DNA of 64,000 nt from Streptomyces sp. RB17 (lineage in GTDB: Bacteria; Actinomycetota; Actinomycetes; Streptomycetales; Streptomycetaceae), in NCBI RefSeq assembly GCF_009604455.1, contig NZ_WEGL01000001.1, forward strand, positions 186,001 to 250,000, given 5' to 3'. Under the pieces are notes generated by a model. The model had not been told where the DNA came from and made no database searches. It was given only the letters and a program-made list of their open reading frames with translations. Positions 32,428 to 40,857 of the stretch are shown piece after piece (the stretch's first letter is position 1; each line of letters opens with the position of its first letter). The position numbers and the translations under genes are program-made.

Positions 32428-33033
32428 ATGCACACCAGGACCAAGCTGTCCGCGGTCGTGCTGGGCGTGGTGACCGCCGGAGCGTTCGCGCTCTCCACCG
32501 GCGGCGCCAGCGGGCACGGCTACACCGACCTCCCCGTCAGCAGGCAGAAGCTCTGCGCCAACGGCACGGTGACGGGCTGCGGCGACATCCAGTACGAGCC
32601 GCAGAGCGTCGAGGGCCCCAAGGGCTTCCCGGCCGCCGGACCCGCCGACGGCCAGATCTGCAACGGCGGCCTGAGCCGGTTCGCCCAGCTCAGCTCGCCC
32701 GTCACCCCGTCCGGCGGCGCCTGGCCCACCACCAGGGTGACGGGCGGGCAGACGTACACCTTCCGCTGGCAGTTCACCGCCCAGCACGCCACGACGGACT
32801 TCGAGTACTACGTCACCAAGCAGGGCTGGAACCAGAACCACGCCCTGTCCCGCTCTGACCTCAACCTCACCCCGTTCCTGACGGTCCCGTACAACGGCCA
32901 GCGCCCGCCGGCCACCCTCAGCCACAGCGGCACCCTGCCGACCGGGCTGAGCGGGCACCACGTCATCCTCGCGGTGTGGACCATCGCCGACACGGGCAAC
33001 GCGTTCTACGCCTGTTCGGACGTCACCTTCTGA
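32428..33033 (+). CDS. lpmP: AA10 lytic polysaccharide monooxygenase (LpmP-like)
   Basis: A 201-aa secreted copper enzyme. The signal peptide ends ASG, so mature protein starts with His30 (HGYTDLPVS), the first copper-brace ligand. The second ligand is His in FTAQHATTDFEYY. A conserved Cys pattern and the C-terminal NAFYACSDVTF complete the fold. The matching Streptomyces protein (LpmP) is needed for polar glycan deposition and binds chitin or cellulose. AGGAG precedes ATG 32428. Two DasR-like sites suggest control by amino-sugar availability. Confidence 0.92.
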   Translation: MHTRTKLSAVVLGVVTAGAFALSTGGASGHGYTDLPVSRQKLCANGTVTGCGDIQYEPQSVEGPKGFPAAGPADGQICNGGLSRFAQLSSPVTPSGGAWPTTRVTGGQTYTFRWQFTAQHATTDFEYYVTKQGWNQNHALSRSDLNLTPFLTVPYNGQRPPATLSHSGTLPTGLSGHHVILAVWTIADTGNAFYACSDVTF

Positions 33034-33152
33034 GGACCGTTCCGCCACAGCACGGAAACTGAGGTTCCCTTGAGGCGGGCCGCCCCTACCGCCGGGTACG
33101 TTCCTCGCACGCCGACCGAGTGGAGCGGCGTACCGGACCTCGGGGGAACCTC

Positions 33153-33620
33153 ATGTTCGAGCTCTTCTTCTACGCCATACCCACCGTCATGATCGCCGGC
33201 TTCGGGTACGCCGCCTTCCGGCTGCTGCGCCGCGCCCGGCGGATCAGCAGGACCTGGGCGCACGGTCTGACCGCCGAGGCGCGCTGTCTGCGGATGTACA
33301 CGACGACCAGCGGGGGCGGCGGGGACACGTCCGTGCGGACGAGCCTGCACCACGTCTACGAGTTCACCACCCGCGAGGGCCGCACGGTCCGCTTCGAGGA
33401 GGAGAACGGCCCGGCGACCGTCGTCGAGGGCGACTTCGTCACCGTGCGGTATCTGCCCGGGCAGCCCCAGCGGGCCACCGCCCGCCCGCCCGCGCCGGCC
33501 AGGCTGGCCGTCGGCACCGGCTTCGGCGTGGCCTTCCTCGGGGCGGCCATCGCCTTCTGCGTCTTCTTCATCACCACCGCCCACATGATGTTCTCGGAGT
33601 CCGGCGGCCTGATGCCGTGA
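33153..33620 (+). CDS. DUF3592 membrane protein
   Basis: A 155-aa protein with two helices flanking a beta domain: helix at about 5-22 (FYAIPTVMIAGFGYAAF), a DUF3592-like core with VYEFTTREGRTVRFEEENG and VTVRYLPGQPQRA, then helix AVGTGFGVAFLGAAIAFCVFF. Function unknown; the family is common in Streptomyces. GGGGGAA precedes ATG 33153. Confidence 0.8.
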   Translation: MFELFFYAIPTVMIAGFGYAAFRLLRRARRISRTWAHGLTAEARCLRMYTTTSGGGGDTSVRTSLHHVYEFTTREGRTVRFEEENGPATVVEGDFVTVRYLPGQPQRATARPPAPARLAVGTGFGVAFLGAAIAFCVFFITTAHMMFSESGGLMP

Positions 33621-33630
33621 CTCTCCTCAT

Positions 33631-33645
33631 CTGACGACACGTCAG
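33631..33645. promoter_or_regulatory. Palindromic operator overlapping the acyl-CoA synthetase promoter
   Basis: CTGACGACACGTCAG is a perfect 6+6 inverted repeat 16 bp before the ATG, followed directly by TTATCG, a likely -10 box. The transcript would be nearly leaderless. TGACGNNNCGTCA sites are typical of TetR-type regulators of acyl-CoA metabolism. Confidence 0.6.
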
Positions 33646-33660
33646 TTATCGTGCACCGCC

Positions 33661-35325
33661 ATGGACGCCAGGGCGCGCACGGTCGCCGAGCTGGTCGCCG
33701 CGCGGTGGGGGGACCACCGCCCGGGGCTCAGGTGCGAGGAACGGACACTGACGCAGCACCAGTTCGCCGCGGGCGCCGCAGCCCGGGCCGCCCTGCTGGC
33801 CGACCTCCTGCCCCCGGGCGCCGTACCGCATGTCGGCGTGCTCCTCGACAACACCGAGGAGTTCCCGCTGTGGCTCGGCGCCGCCGCGCTCGCCGGAGCC
33901 GCCGTCGCCGGGATCAATCCCACGCGCCGGGGCCCCGAACTGGCCCGGGACATCCTGCACACCGAGTGCCCGCTCCTGGTCACCGAGCGGACGCAGCTGC
34001 CGTTGCTGGCCGGGCTCGACCTGCCCCGGGTACGGCTCCTCGTCACGGACACCCCGGAGTACGCCGCCCTTCTCGCCCCCTACGCCGACGCCGTGCCCGA
34101 CCCGTCCCGCGCCGCACCCGCCGACCGGCTGCTGCTGTACTTCACCTCCGGCTCGACCGGCGCCCCCAAGGCCGCGCTCTGCTCCCAGGGCCGGCTCGCG
34201 GCGGCCGGGCAGGCGCTGGTGCGGCAGTTCGGGGTGCGGACGGACGACGTGCACTACATCTGCATGCCGATGTTCCACGGCAACGCGGTGATCGCCGACT
34301 GGGCGCCCGCGCTGGCCGCCGGCGCGGGGGTCGCGCTGCGGCGGCACTTCTCGGCGTCCGCCTTCCTGTCCGACGTGCGCCGGTACGGGGCGACGTACTT
34401 CACGTATGTCGGGCGGGCCATCCAGTACGTCCTCGCCACCGAGGAGGGTGCGGACGACCGCGACAACCCCCTGCGGCTCGGGTTCGGCACGGAGGCGGGT
34501 GCGGTGGACGCCGCGGCCTTCGAGCGGCGGTTCGGGGTACGGCTGGTGGAGGGGTACGGCTCGTCCGAGGGCGGCGCGGCGATCCAGTGGGCGCCGGGCA
34601 CGCCGAAGGGGGCCGTGGGGCCGGCCGGCCCCGGGCTGGTGGTGCTCGACCACGCCACCGGGGATGTATGCCCGCCGGCCGTGTTCGACTCCGCCGGGCG
34701 GCTGCTCAACGGGGAGGAGGCGATCGGGGAGCTGGTGAACCGGGGCCCCAACCCCTTCGAGGGCTACTGGAGGAATCCGGCCGCCGAGGCCGAGCGGCGC
34801 AGGGACGGCGCGTACTGGACCGGTGACCTCTTCTACCGGGACGCCGACGGCTATCTGTACTTCGCGGGCCGTACCGACGACAGGATCCGCGTCGACGGGG
34901 AGAACCTGGCCGCCGCGATGATCGAGAACATCGTCGCCCGGTACGAGGGCGCGGTGGCCGTCGCCGTCTACGGCGTGCCGGATCCGGTGACCGGGGACCA
35001 GGTGATGGCCGCCATCGCCGGGTCCTTCGATCCGACGGGGTTCTCGGAGTTCCTGGCCGCACAGCCTGACCTGGGCACGAAGATGGCGCCCCGGTTCGTG
35101 CGGGTGGTGGAGCGGATGCCGGTGACGGCCACGAACAAGATCCACCGGGCGCTGCTGCGGCGGGAGGGGTGCGCCTGCGCCGATCCGGTGTGGTGGCGGC
35201 CGCCGGGAGAGGAGTCGTACCGAAGGCTTGTGGAGGGGGACGTCGAAGGGCCCCTCCGCGAAGGGCCCGCCTTAGGGGGTGTGAGTGACGAAGCCCCCAC
35301 CACGCGCGGTGCAGCCGCGCAATAA
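33661..35325 (+). CDS. AMP-dependent acyl-CoA synthetase / ligase
   Basis: A 554-aa adenylate-forming enzyme: P-loop-like YFTSGSTGAPKAALCS, A4-A5 region YGSSEGGAAIQW, YWTGDLFYRDADGYLYFAGRTDD hinge and the C-terminal MPVTATNKIHRALL lysine. It activates a fatty or aryl acid to the acyl-CoA. No partner beta-oxidation genes are adjacent. The last 16 residues (GGVSDEAPTTRGAAAQ) are encoded inside a dispersed hairpin repeat and are not family sequence, so the gene's natural end was replaced or extended. Confidence 0.88.
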   Translation: MDARARTVAELVAARWGDHRPGLRCEERTLTQHQFAAGAAARAALLADLLPPGAVPHVGVLLDNTEEFPLWLGAAALAGAAVAGINPTRRGPELARDILHTECPLLVTERTQLPLLAGLDLPRVRLLVTDTPEYAALLAPYADAVPDPSRAAPADRLLLYFTSGSTGAPKAALCSQGRLAAAGQALVRQFGVRTDDVHYICMPMFHGNAVIADWAPALAAGAGVALRRHFSASAFLSDVRRYGATYFTYVGRAIQYVLATEEGADDRDNPLRLGFGTEAGAVDAAAFERRFGVRLVEGYGSSEGGAAIQWAPGTPKGAVGPAGPGLVVLDHATGDVCPPAVFDSAGRLLNGEEAIGELVNRGPNPFEGYWRNPAAEAERRRDGAYWTGDLFYRDADGYLYFAGRTDDRIRVDGENLAAAMIENIVARYEGAVAVAVYGVPDPVTGDQVMAAIAGSFDPTGFSEFLAAQPDLGTKMAPRFVRVVERMPVTATNKIHRALLRREGCACADPVWWRPPGEESYRRLVEGDVEGPLREGPALGGVSDEAPTTRGAAAQ

Positions 35326-35374
35326 CAGAGATGGCGAGCCAGGTCCGCGTTTTTTGCGGACGTGGCTCGCCATC
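35275..35374. terminator. Three-hairpin element: terminator of tRNA-Lys copy 2 and the acyl-CoA synthetase gene
   Basis: Hairpins at 35275-35298 (GGGGG/CCCCC), 35304-35320 (GCGCGG/CCGCGC) and 35330-35374 (long stem GATGGCGAGCC/GGCTCGCCATC around GTTTTTTG). A homologous element of the same order lies at 50594-50692. It probably ends transcription from both sides. The first two hairpins are within the acyl-CoA synthetase coding sequence. Confidence 0.7.
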
Positions 35375-35381
35375 GTCATCG

Positions 35382-35455
35382 TGCGCCGCCAGGGACTCGA
35401 ACCCCGGACCCGCTGATTAAGAGTCAGCTGCTCTAACCAACTGAGCTAGCGGCGC
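35382..35455 (-). tRNA. tRNA-Lys (anticodon CUU), copy 2
   Basis: Same 74-nt sequence as copy 1, same strand. A strong TATTAT -10 box lies upstream on the minus strand, close to the conserved element at 35519-35553. Confidence 0.97.
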
Positions 35456-35518
35456 ATGACTCCCGCCTGCTGCGGACTTTTCACTCCCGCGGCCGGCGAC
35501 GAAGAAAATAATACCTGG

Positions 35519-35553
35519 TCCTGAGGGGTGCTCGTGACCACCTAGAGGGTGAG
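35519..35553 (-). promoter_or_regulatory. Conserved upstream element of tRNA-Lys copy 2
   Basis: Contains AGGGGTGCTCGTGACCACC, nearly the same as the element at 29897-29931 before copy 1. It includes the IclR gene's stop codon, so regulator and tRNA promoter overlap. Copy 3 lacks it. Confidence 0.5.
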
Positions 35554-36300
35554 CGAGAGGAGGACCGGCGCGGCATTGCGGTTCAGCGTGTCCGCCGCCT
35601 GCTTCAGCCGGTGGGCATGCTCCACGGGAAGCGACAGCGCCAGGCAGCCCACCGAGGAGCCGGCCGTGATCGGGACCGCCGCGCAGACCGTGCCGATCGC
35701 GTACTCCTGCAGGTCCAGGACCGGAACCGTCGGCGGCTGGGACTCCAGGCGGGACAGCAGCAGCTTGTCGCTGGTGATGGTGCGCGAGGTGAGGCGGGCC
35801 ATCTTGTGCCGGGAGAGATGGTCGCGGCGGCCGTTGTGGTCCAGCTGGGTCAGCAGGCTCTTGCCGACCGCCGTGGCGTGGGCGGCCGTGCGGAAGTCGA
35901 CCCACTCGTTGACCGCCGGGGTGGTGGGCCCGGCGGCGTACTGGGTGACCTTGACCTCGCCGTCGACGTACCGGCTGATGTAGATCGCCGCGCCGACCGA
36001 GTCGCGCAGCCGGTCCAGGGTGTGCTGGAGCTTCTCGCGTACCGCCCGCTCCCGGTCGTGCGCGGAGGTGAGGCGGCGCAGGGTGTCGCCGGTGACGTAC
36101 GCCCCGTCGGTGATCTGCTCGACATAGCCCTCCCGGCGCAGCATGCGCAGCAGGGCGGTGAGCCGCTCGGGGCCGAGGCCGGTGCGGCGGGCGAGCTCGG
36201 TGTCGGTGACGCCGGCGGAGTGGCGGGCGACGGTCTCCAGCACGCGCAGGGCGTCCTGGGCGGAGTGGTACGGGGCGGTCGGCTCGTTCCTCAGCGCCAC
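35542..36300 (-). CDS. IclR-family regulator of the EhuABCD-like module
   Basis: A 252-aa protein starting at GTG 36300 (GGGGGA upstream). N-terminal winged helix (SAQDALRVLETVARHSAGVTDTELARRTGLGPERLTALLRML) and a C-terminal effector domain (HATAVGKSLLTQL, LDLQEYAIGTVCAAVPI). IclR proteins sense small organic acids. It precedes no gene of the module on its strand but lies directly downstream of the ABC genes, with palindromes in its own upstream region. Confidence 0.87.
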   Translation of the reverse strand: MALRNEPTAPYHSAQDALRVLETVARHSAGVTDTELARRTGLGPERLTALLRMLRREGYVEQITDGAYVTGDTLRRLTSAHDRERAVREKLQHTLDRLRDSVGAAIYISRYVDGEVKVTQYAAGPTTPAVNEWVDFRTAAHATAVGKSLLTQLDHNGRRDHLSRHKMARLTSRTITSDKLLLSRLESQPPTVPVLDLQEYAIGTVCAAVPITAGSSVGCLALSLPVEHAHRLKQAADTLNRNAAPVLLSLTL

Positions 36301-36351
36301 GGTGGTCCCCCTGCGCTCGCCTGTGTGGGCCGCGAGATCCGGTCGGCGGAT

Positions 36352-36367
36352 CGTTACCACGATAACG
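36352..36367. promoter_or_regulatory. Inverted repeat upstream of the IclR gene
   Basis: CGTTACCACGATAACG has 5-bp arms CGTTA/TAACG, 52-67 bp before the IclR start. This spacing is usual for autoregulation by IclR proteins. Confidence 0.45.
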
Positions 36368-36446
36368 GGCAAACCCGCTGCGGGGAGAGGGGGTTGGCGA
36401 GATTGTTCCGCCCGCCAGACCCCTCCCAACTGCGAAGCAGACCCTC

Positions 36447-36458
36447 TGGCATATGCCA
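36447..36458. promoter_or_regulatory. Perfect palindrome TGGCATATGCCA, copy 1
   Basis: A 12-bp perfect palindrome between the ehuA stop and the IclR gene. The same palindrome (extended to 14 bp) lies at 51424-51437, upstream of an unrelated minus-strand gene. A shared regulator is possible. Confidence 0.45.
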
Positions 36459-36511
36459 ACGTCATGACCCAGCGGCCGGACCTCGGGATCTGCCGGATCC
36501 ACGCATCCTCG

Positions 36512-37294
36512 TCACAGGACCGCGCTGAGGAATTCCCGGGTGCGGTCCTGCTCCGGTTCGTTGAAGATCTTCTCCGGAGAGCCCGATTCGATCACCCGGC
36601 CGCCGTCGAACATCAGCACCTGGTCGGAGATGTCGCGGGCGAAACCCATCTCGTGGGTCACGCAGAGCATGGTGATGTCCGTGCTGCGGGCGATGTCCCT
36701 GAGCAGGTCCAGCACGCCCGCGACCAGCTCCGGGTCGAGCGCGGAGGTCACCTCGTCCAGCAACAGCACCTGTGGCCGCATCGCCAGTGCCCGGGCGATC
36801 GCCACGCGCTGCTGCTGTCCGCCGGAGAGCCGGGTCGGCTTCGCGTCGCACTTGTCGGTCAGCCCCACCAGCTCCAGCAGTTCCCGGGCGCGCTCCTCGG
36901 CCTCGTCCTTGGACATGCCGAGGACCTGCACGGGTGCCTCGGTGATGTTCCGCAGCACGCTCATGTTCGGGAACAGGTTGAACTGCTGGAACACCATCCC
37001 GATCTTCTTGCGGACCTCCCGGACCTGCTTCTCCGGCGCCGGGAACAGCTGTTCCCCGTCGACGGTGATGGTGCCCTCGTCCGGCTTGGTGAGGGTCATC
37101 AGGAGTCTGAGGATCGTGGTCTTGCCGGATCCGGACGGGCCGATCAGGGTCACGTGCCGGCCGGCGTCGACGGAGAAGTTCAGCCGGTCGAGGACGGTGT
37201 TGGTGCCGAACCGCTTGGTCACGTTCTCCAGGCGGATCAGCTCGGTGGGCTGGGCGTCGGTGAGGGAGGGCTGCGGACGGGTCTCAACGGACAA
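36512..37294 (-). CDS. ehuA: Polar amino-acid-type ABC ATPase, EhuA-like
   Basis: A 260-aa ATPase: GPSGSGKTT, VFQQFNLFPNM, LSGGQQQR, VLLLDEVTSALDPE, VTHEMGFARD. PAAT-family signature residues fit import of compatible solutes or amino-acid-like compounds. It overlaps the permease upstream by 11 bp; the four genes form one operon (binding protein, permease, permease, ATPase). The ectoine/hydroxyectoine label comes from family similarity; no ectoine catabolism genes are nearby. Confidence 0.85.
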   Translation of the reverse strand: MSVETRPQPSLTDAQPTELIRLENVTKRFGTNTVLDRLNFSVDAGRHVTLIGPSGSGKTTILRLLMTLTKPDEGTITVDGEQLFPAPEKQVREVRKKIGMVFQQFNLFPNMSVLRNITEAPVQVLGMSKDEAEERARELLELVGLTDKCDAKPTRLSGGQQQRVAIARALAMRPQVLLLDEVTSALDPELVAGVLDLLRDIARSTDITMLCVTHEMGFARDISDQVLMFDGGRVIESGSPEKIFNEPEQDRTREFLSAVL

Positions 37295-37934
37295 GGCGTC
37301 GCTCCAGGGCTCGCATCAGAAGGGAGGCCAGATAGGAGATGAGGATGAAGGCCACCCCGATCACGGTCAGAGGCTCGGTGAACTGGAAGTGCTGCTGGGA
37401 GAAGAGCCGGGCACGCCCGAGCATGTCCAGCACGGTGATCGTCATCAGCATCGGTGTGTCCTTGAGCATGGAGATCACGTAGTTGCCGAGCGCGGGGACC
37501 ACCCGGCGGATCGCCTGCGGCAGGATCACCACGGTCCAGGTCCGCCGCCGGGGCAGGTTCAGCGCGGTCGCCGCCTCCCACTGGCCGGCCGGTACCGCTT
37601 CGATGCCGGCCCGGTAGACCTGCATCGTGTACGTCGAGTAGTGCAGGCCGATCGCGAAGACACCGGTGGTCAGCGCGGAGAAGGTCACGTTCCACTCGGG
37701 CAGCACGTAGAACAGGAAGAACAGCTGCACCAGCAGTGGGGTGTTGCGCACGAACTCCGTGACCACCCCGACCGGCCAGCGCACCCACCGGCTCGGCGTC
37801 CGCATCAGCAGCGTCCACACCAGACCGAGGGTGAAGGAGAGCAGCGACCCCAGGGCCACGGCCTCCAGGGTGACCAGCAACCCCTGCCAGAAGTCCGGCA
37901 TGAAGTCGCTCACGGCGTTCCAGTCCCACTTCAT
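37284..37934 (-). CDS. ehuD: ABC permease, EhuD-like
   Basis: A 216-aa His/Glu/Gln/Arg-type permease with about five helices and the EAA loop (WEAATALNLPRRRTWTVVILPQAIRRVVPAL). ATGA overlap with the preceding permease gene. Forms the channel with the next upstream permease. Confidence 0.85.
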   Translation of the reverse strand: MKWDWNAVSDFMPDFWQGLLVTLEAVALGSLLSFTLGLVWTLLMRTPSRWVRWPVGVVTEFVRNTPLLVQLFFLFYVLPEWNVTFSALTTGVFAIGLHYSTYTMQVYRAGIEAVPAGQWEAATALNLPRRRTWTVVILPQAIRRVVPALGNYVISMLKDTPMLMTITVLDMLGRARLFSQQHFQFTEPLTVIGVAFILISYLASLLMRALERRLVR

Positions 37935-38650
37935 GCGACCCGACCCCCCACTCCGGTCGTCTGCGCGCGCTTGAGCTCACGCGCCGCCGAGAAGGTCCCG
38001 GCGTCCTTGCCGATCCCGGCCTTCAGCCGCTTCTCCAGGGAGCGCATCAGCCGCGTCAGGACGAAGGCGATCACGAAGTAGATCAGCAGCACGTACGTGT
38101 AGATCTCCGCGCTCTGCTGCAACGCCAGCCGCACGAGGTTCGCGCTGAACGTCAGATCGCCCATGCCCATGAGCGACACCAGCGCGGTGCCCTTGAGCAA
38201 CTCGATCAGCAGGTTGCAGAAGGACGGGATCATCTCCGGCACGGCCTGCGGCAGCACGATCAGCCGCAGCCGCTGCCAGGGCGTGAAGCTGAGCGCGACG
38301 CCACCCTCCCGCTGCGCCGGGTCCACCGCGTTCAGCGCGCCGCGCACGATCTCCGAGCCGTACGCGCCGTAGGTCATCCCGAGCGCCAGTGTGCCCGCCC
38401 ACATCGGCACCAGCTGCCAGCCGAAGGCGACGGGCAGCACGAAGAACACCCAGAAGATCATCACCAGCGCCGAGGTGCCACGGAACACCTCGGTGTAGAG
38501 GCCGGCGAGGAAGCGCACGATCCAGAGCCGGTGCGTCCGCGCGGTACCGACGACGAAGGACACGGCGGCGGCCAGCAGCGCGCTGAACACCAGCAGCTGG
38601 ACGGTGGTCCAGACACCCTTCAGTACGAGTTCCCACAGTCCCGAGGTCAT
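37931..38650 (-). CDS. ehuC: ABC permease, EhuC-like
   Basis: A 239-aa permease of the same family with EAA loop (REGGVALSFTPWQRLRLIVLPQAVPEMIP). I start at ATG 38650, which overlaps the binding-protein stop (ATGA) and has AAGGAG 11 bp upstream, rather than GTG 38659. Confidence 0.85.
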   Translation of the reverse strand: MTSGLWELVLKGVWTTVQLLVFSALLAAAVSFVVGTARTHRLWIVRFLAGLYTEVFRGTSALVMIFWVFFVLPVAFGWQLVPMWAGTLALGMTYGAYGSEIVRGALNAVDPAQREGGVALSFTPWQRLRLIVLPQAVPEMIPSFCNLLIELLKGTALVSLMGMGDLTFSANLVRLALQQSAEIYTYVLLIYFVIAFVLTRLMRSLEKRLKAGIGKDAGTFSAARELKRAQTTGVGGRVA

Positions 38651-39573
38651 CCGCCGCACAGCTCCTTCGCGGTGAGGTCGGTCATCTCGGCCCTGGTGAA
38701 CCCGAAGGGCCGGAGTATCCGGAACAGCTCCCCGCTCTTCTTGAGTGCCCGCAGCTCGACGTTGAAGGCGTCCCGGAGGCCCGTCTCGGTCGGCCGGAAC
38801 GCGAACGCGCCCCCGTCGACGTGCGGTTTGCCCTTGACCAGCGGCGCGAACGGCGCGGTGGCCTCCGCCTTGCTCGACTTCTTCACGACCTCGCGGGTGG
38901 TGAGCGCCGTACCGGCGAAGACGTCGACACGGCCCGCCTCGACGGCGTTCAGCCCGGCGACCTGGTCCGGGACGATGAGGATGTCGCCCTGCTTGTACCC
39001 GGCCTCGACCGCGTACTGGATCTCGGCGTATCCGGTGCCGGTGGCGAACTTCGCCTTCTTCGCGACGACGTCCTTGTAGGAGTGCAACCCCAGCGGATTG
39101 CCCTTGCGCACGATGAACGAGTCCAGCATCTGGTAGTCCGGATCCGCGAAGATGACCTGCTGGCAGCGCTCCGGATTGACGTACATCCCGGCCGCCACGA
39201 CGTCGAACTGCTGCGAGTTGAGCCCCGGGATCAGCGAGCCGAACTCGGTCGGCACCGGCTGGACCTTGTCGACGCCCAGCCGCTTGAAGATCACCTTGGC
39301 CAGCTCGGGGGCCTCACCGGTGAGATGGCCGTCCTTGTCGATGTACCCGAAGGGAATCTCACCCGCGATCCCGAGCCGTACGACGCCCTGCGCGCGAAGG
39401 CGGTCGAGCAGGTCGCCGCCCTCCTTGCCCGACGCCTCGGCCACCCGAGAGCAGCCCGCCGCGCCCAGCACACCGAGGGCGGCGAGGCCACCGAGCACCG
39501 AGCGCCGGGTGTGTCCGGTGTGTCTGAATTCCGATCGGAATGTGTGTACGTCGTTCCCAAGTGGTGGAGCCAT
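38647..39573 (-). CDS. ehuB: Substrate-binding lipoprotein, EhuB-like
   Basis: A 308-aa binding protein. The N-terminus combines a twin-arginine (HTRRSVLGGLAAL) and a lipobox (LGAAGC), so it is probably a Tat-exported lipoprotein. SBP_bac_3 core: VVRLGIAGEIPFGYID, GSLIPGLNSQQFDVVAAGMYVNPER. Similar to EhuB, which binds ectoines. Divergent from the DUF3830 gene with a 47-bp gap, so the two promoters overlap. Confidence 0.85.
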   Translation of the reverse strand: MAPPLGNDVHTFRSEFRHTGHTRRSVLGGLAALGVLGAAGCSRVAEASGKEGGDLLDRLRAQGVVRLGIAGEIPFGYIDKDGHLTGEAPELAKVIFKRLGVDKVQPVPTEFGSLIPGLNSQQFDVVAAGMYVNPERCQQVIFADPDYQMLDSFIVRKGNPLGLHSYKDVVAKKAKFATGTGYAEIQYAVEAGYKQGDILIVPDQVAGLNAVEAGRVDVFAGTALTTREVVKKSSKAEATAPFAPLVKGKPHVDGGAFAFRPTETGLRDAFNVELRALKKSGELFRILRPFGFTRAEMTDLTAKELCGG

Positions 39574-39620
39574 GGCGGCGCGGCTACCCAAGCGGATCCC
39601 GGCTATGCACCCTTGTTTTC

Positions 39621-40115
39621 ATGGCCGATCGATTTGTCACCGTCTCGCTCGACAAGCGGGACCTGCACTGCACGGCACGACTGCTGACCGACCGCGCACC
39701 CCTGACCTGCGCGACGGTATGGGACGCGCTCCCGCTTGCGGGTGACGTCTATCACGCCAAATACGCGCGCAACGAGATCTACGCCCTCTTCCCGCCGTTC
39801 GCCTCCACGGAACCCCCACTGGAGAACCCGACGGTCACCCCGATTCCTGGCGACCTCTGTTACTTCTCCTTCGCCAGCACCGAGCTGGGCACCAAGGCCT
39901 ACGGCTACGACCGCGCGGTCCGCCCCGGCACCACGGTGGTCGACCTGGCCCTGTTCTACGAGCGCAACAACCTGCTCCTCAACGGTGACGTGGGCTGGGT
40001 GCCGGGCATCGTGTGGGGCCAGGTGGTGGAGGGGCTGGAGGCGATGGCGGAGGCGTGCAACGACCTGTGGCGCACGGGAGCCGCGGGGGAGACGCTCAGT
40101 TTCCGGCGGGCGTGA
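39621..40115 (+). CDS. DUF3830 protein (cyclophilin-like fold), unknown function
   Basis: A 164-aa protein that fits the DUF3830 family: LTCATVWDALPLAGDVYHAKYARNEIYALFPPF, GDLCYFSFAS, LFYERNNLLLNGDVGWVPGIVWGQV. No transmembrane or signal. The family is found near amino-acid-type transporters and amidohydrolases but has no assigned activity. Divergent from ehuB; overlaps the MFS pseudogene end by 20 bp. Confidence 0.8.
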   Translation: MADRFVTVSLDKRDLHCTARLLTDRAPLTCATVWDALPLAGDVYHAKYARNEIYALFPPFASTEPPLENPTVTPIPGDLCYFSFASTELGTKAYGYDRAVRPGTTVVDLALFYERNNLLLNGDVGWVPGIVWGQVVEGLEAMAEACNDLWRTGAAGETLSFRRA

Positions 40116-40750
40116 GGACCGGCCGGCGGGCGGCGACCGCCATCACGGCGAGCCCGGCCGGCACGATGGCCGAGCCGACGTGCAGCGGGGCCGTGTAGCC
40201 GAGGCCGGTGCTGATCGCGAGGCCGCCCAGCCAGGCGCCGAGGGCGTTGCCGACGTTGGAGGCCGACACGTTGGCGCCGGCGGCGAGCGGCACTCCGTGG
40301 GCGTGGTCGGTGACCCGGGTGAGGAAGCCGGGGACACCGGCGAACCCGAACAGCCCGGTGAGGAAGGCCAGGACCAGGCCGCGACCCGGCTGGTTGCCCG
40401 CAGCCCGAACACCCCGGCGAAGCCGGCGACCCGGGTGAAGGTGTACGCGAGATAGCTGAACGCCCCGAACATTCCGCCGTAGCCGAGCCCGGTGGCGGCG
40501 AGGGTCAGCCAGACCTGCCCGGAGCGGAAGGCGCGGAGCTGCGTGCGCAGGCCACCCGCTTCCGTACGCCGGTCCACGGCATCGGCCCACCCCGGCACCA
40601 GTACGGCGATGGCGACCGCCGCGACGACACCGATGCCGGTGATCGCCCAGAACGTGGCCCGCCACCCCCACCGCTCGCCCACCCACCGACCGCGAGCGCG
40701 ACGAGCCCGGCGGGCAAGTGGCTTTTGCCGACGGTTGGTTGAAGGGTCAT
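40096..40750 (-). pseudogene. Decayed MFS transporter
   Basis: Three pieces of an MFS exporter in different frames: an N-terminal scrap (HLPAGLVALAVGG), a middle (GERWGWRATFWAITGIGVV to FSYLAYTFTRVAGFAGV) and a C-terminal part (LVLAFLTGLFGFAGVPGFLTRVTDHA to the stop). Frame changes occur near 40690 and near 40395. The helices normally lying between TRVAGF and GFAGVPGF are missing. About half a transporter remains, clearly non-functional. Confidence 0.8.
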
Positions 40751-40857
40751 GGCAACTATCGTCGGGCACGGACGGCGGCCGGTGCAGTCCTGTCCCGCGG
40801 ATACGGCCCTGGCCTCTGATGATCAGGCTGCGGCCACGCCGCGCTCCGTCGCCTGTC

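Noticed and set aside
36512..39573. Firm assignment as the ectoine/hydroxyectoine importer
   Set aside because: Family similarity is clear, but no ectoine synthesis or breakdown genes are in the window and the neighbours suggest another substrate. Kept only as Ehu-like.
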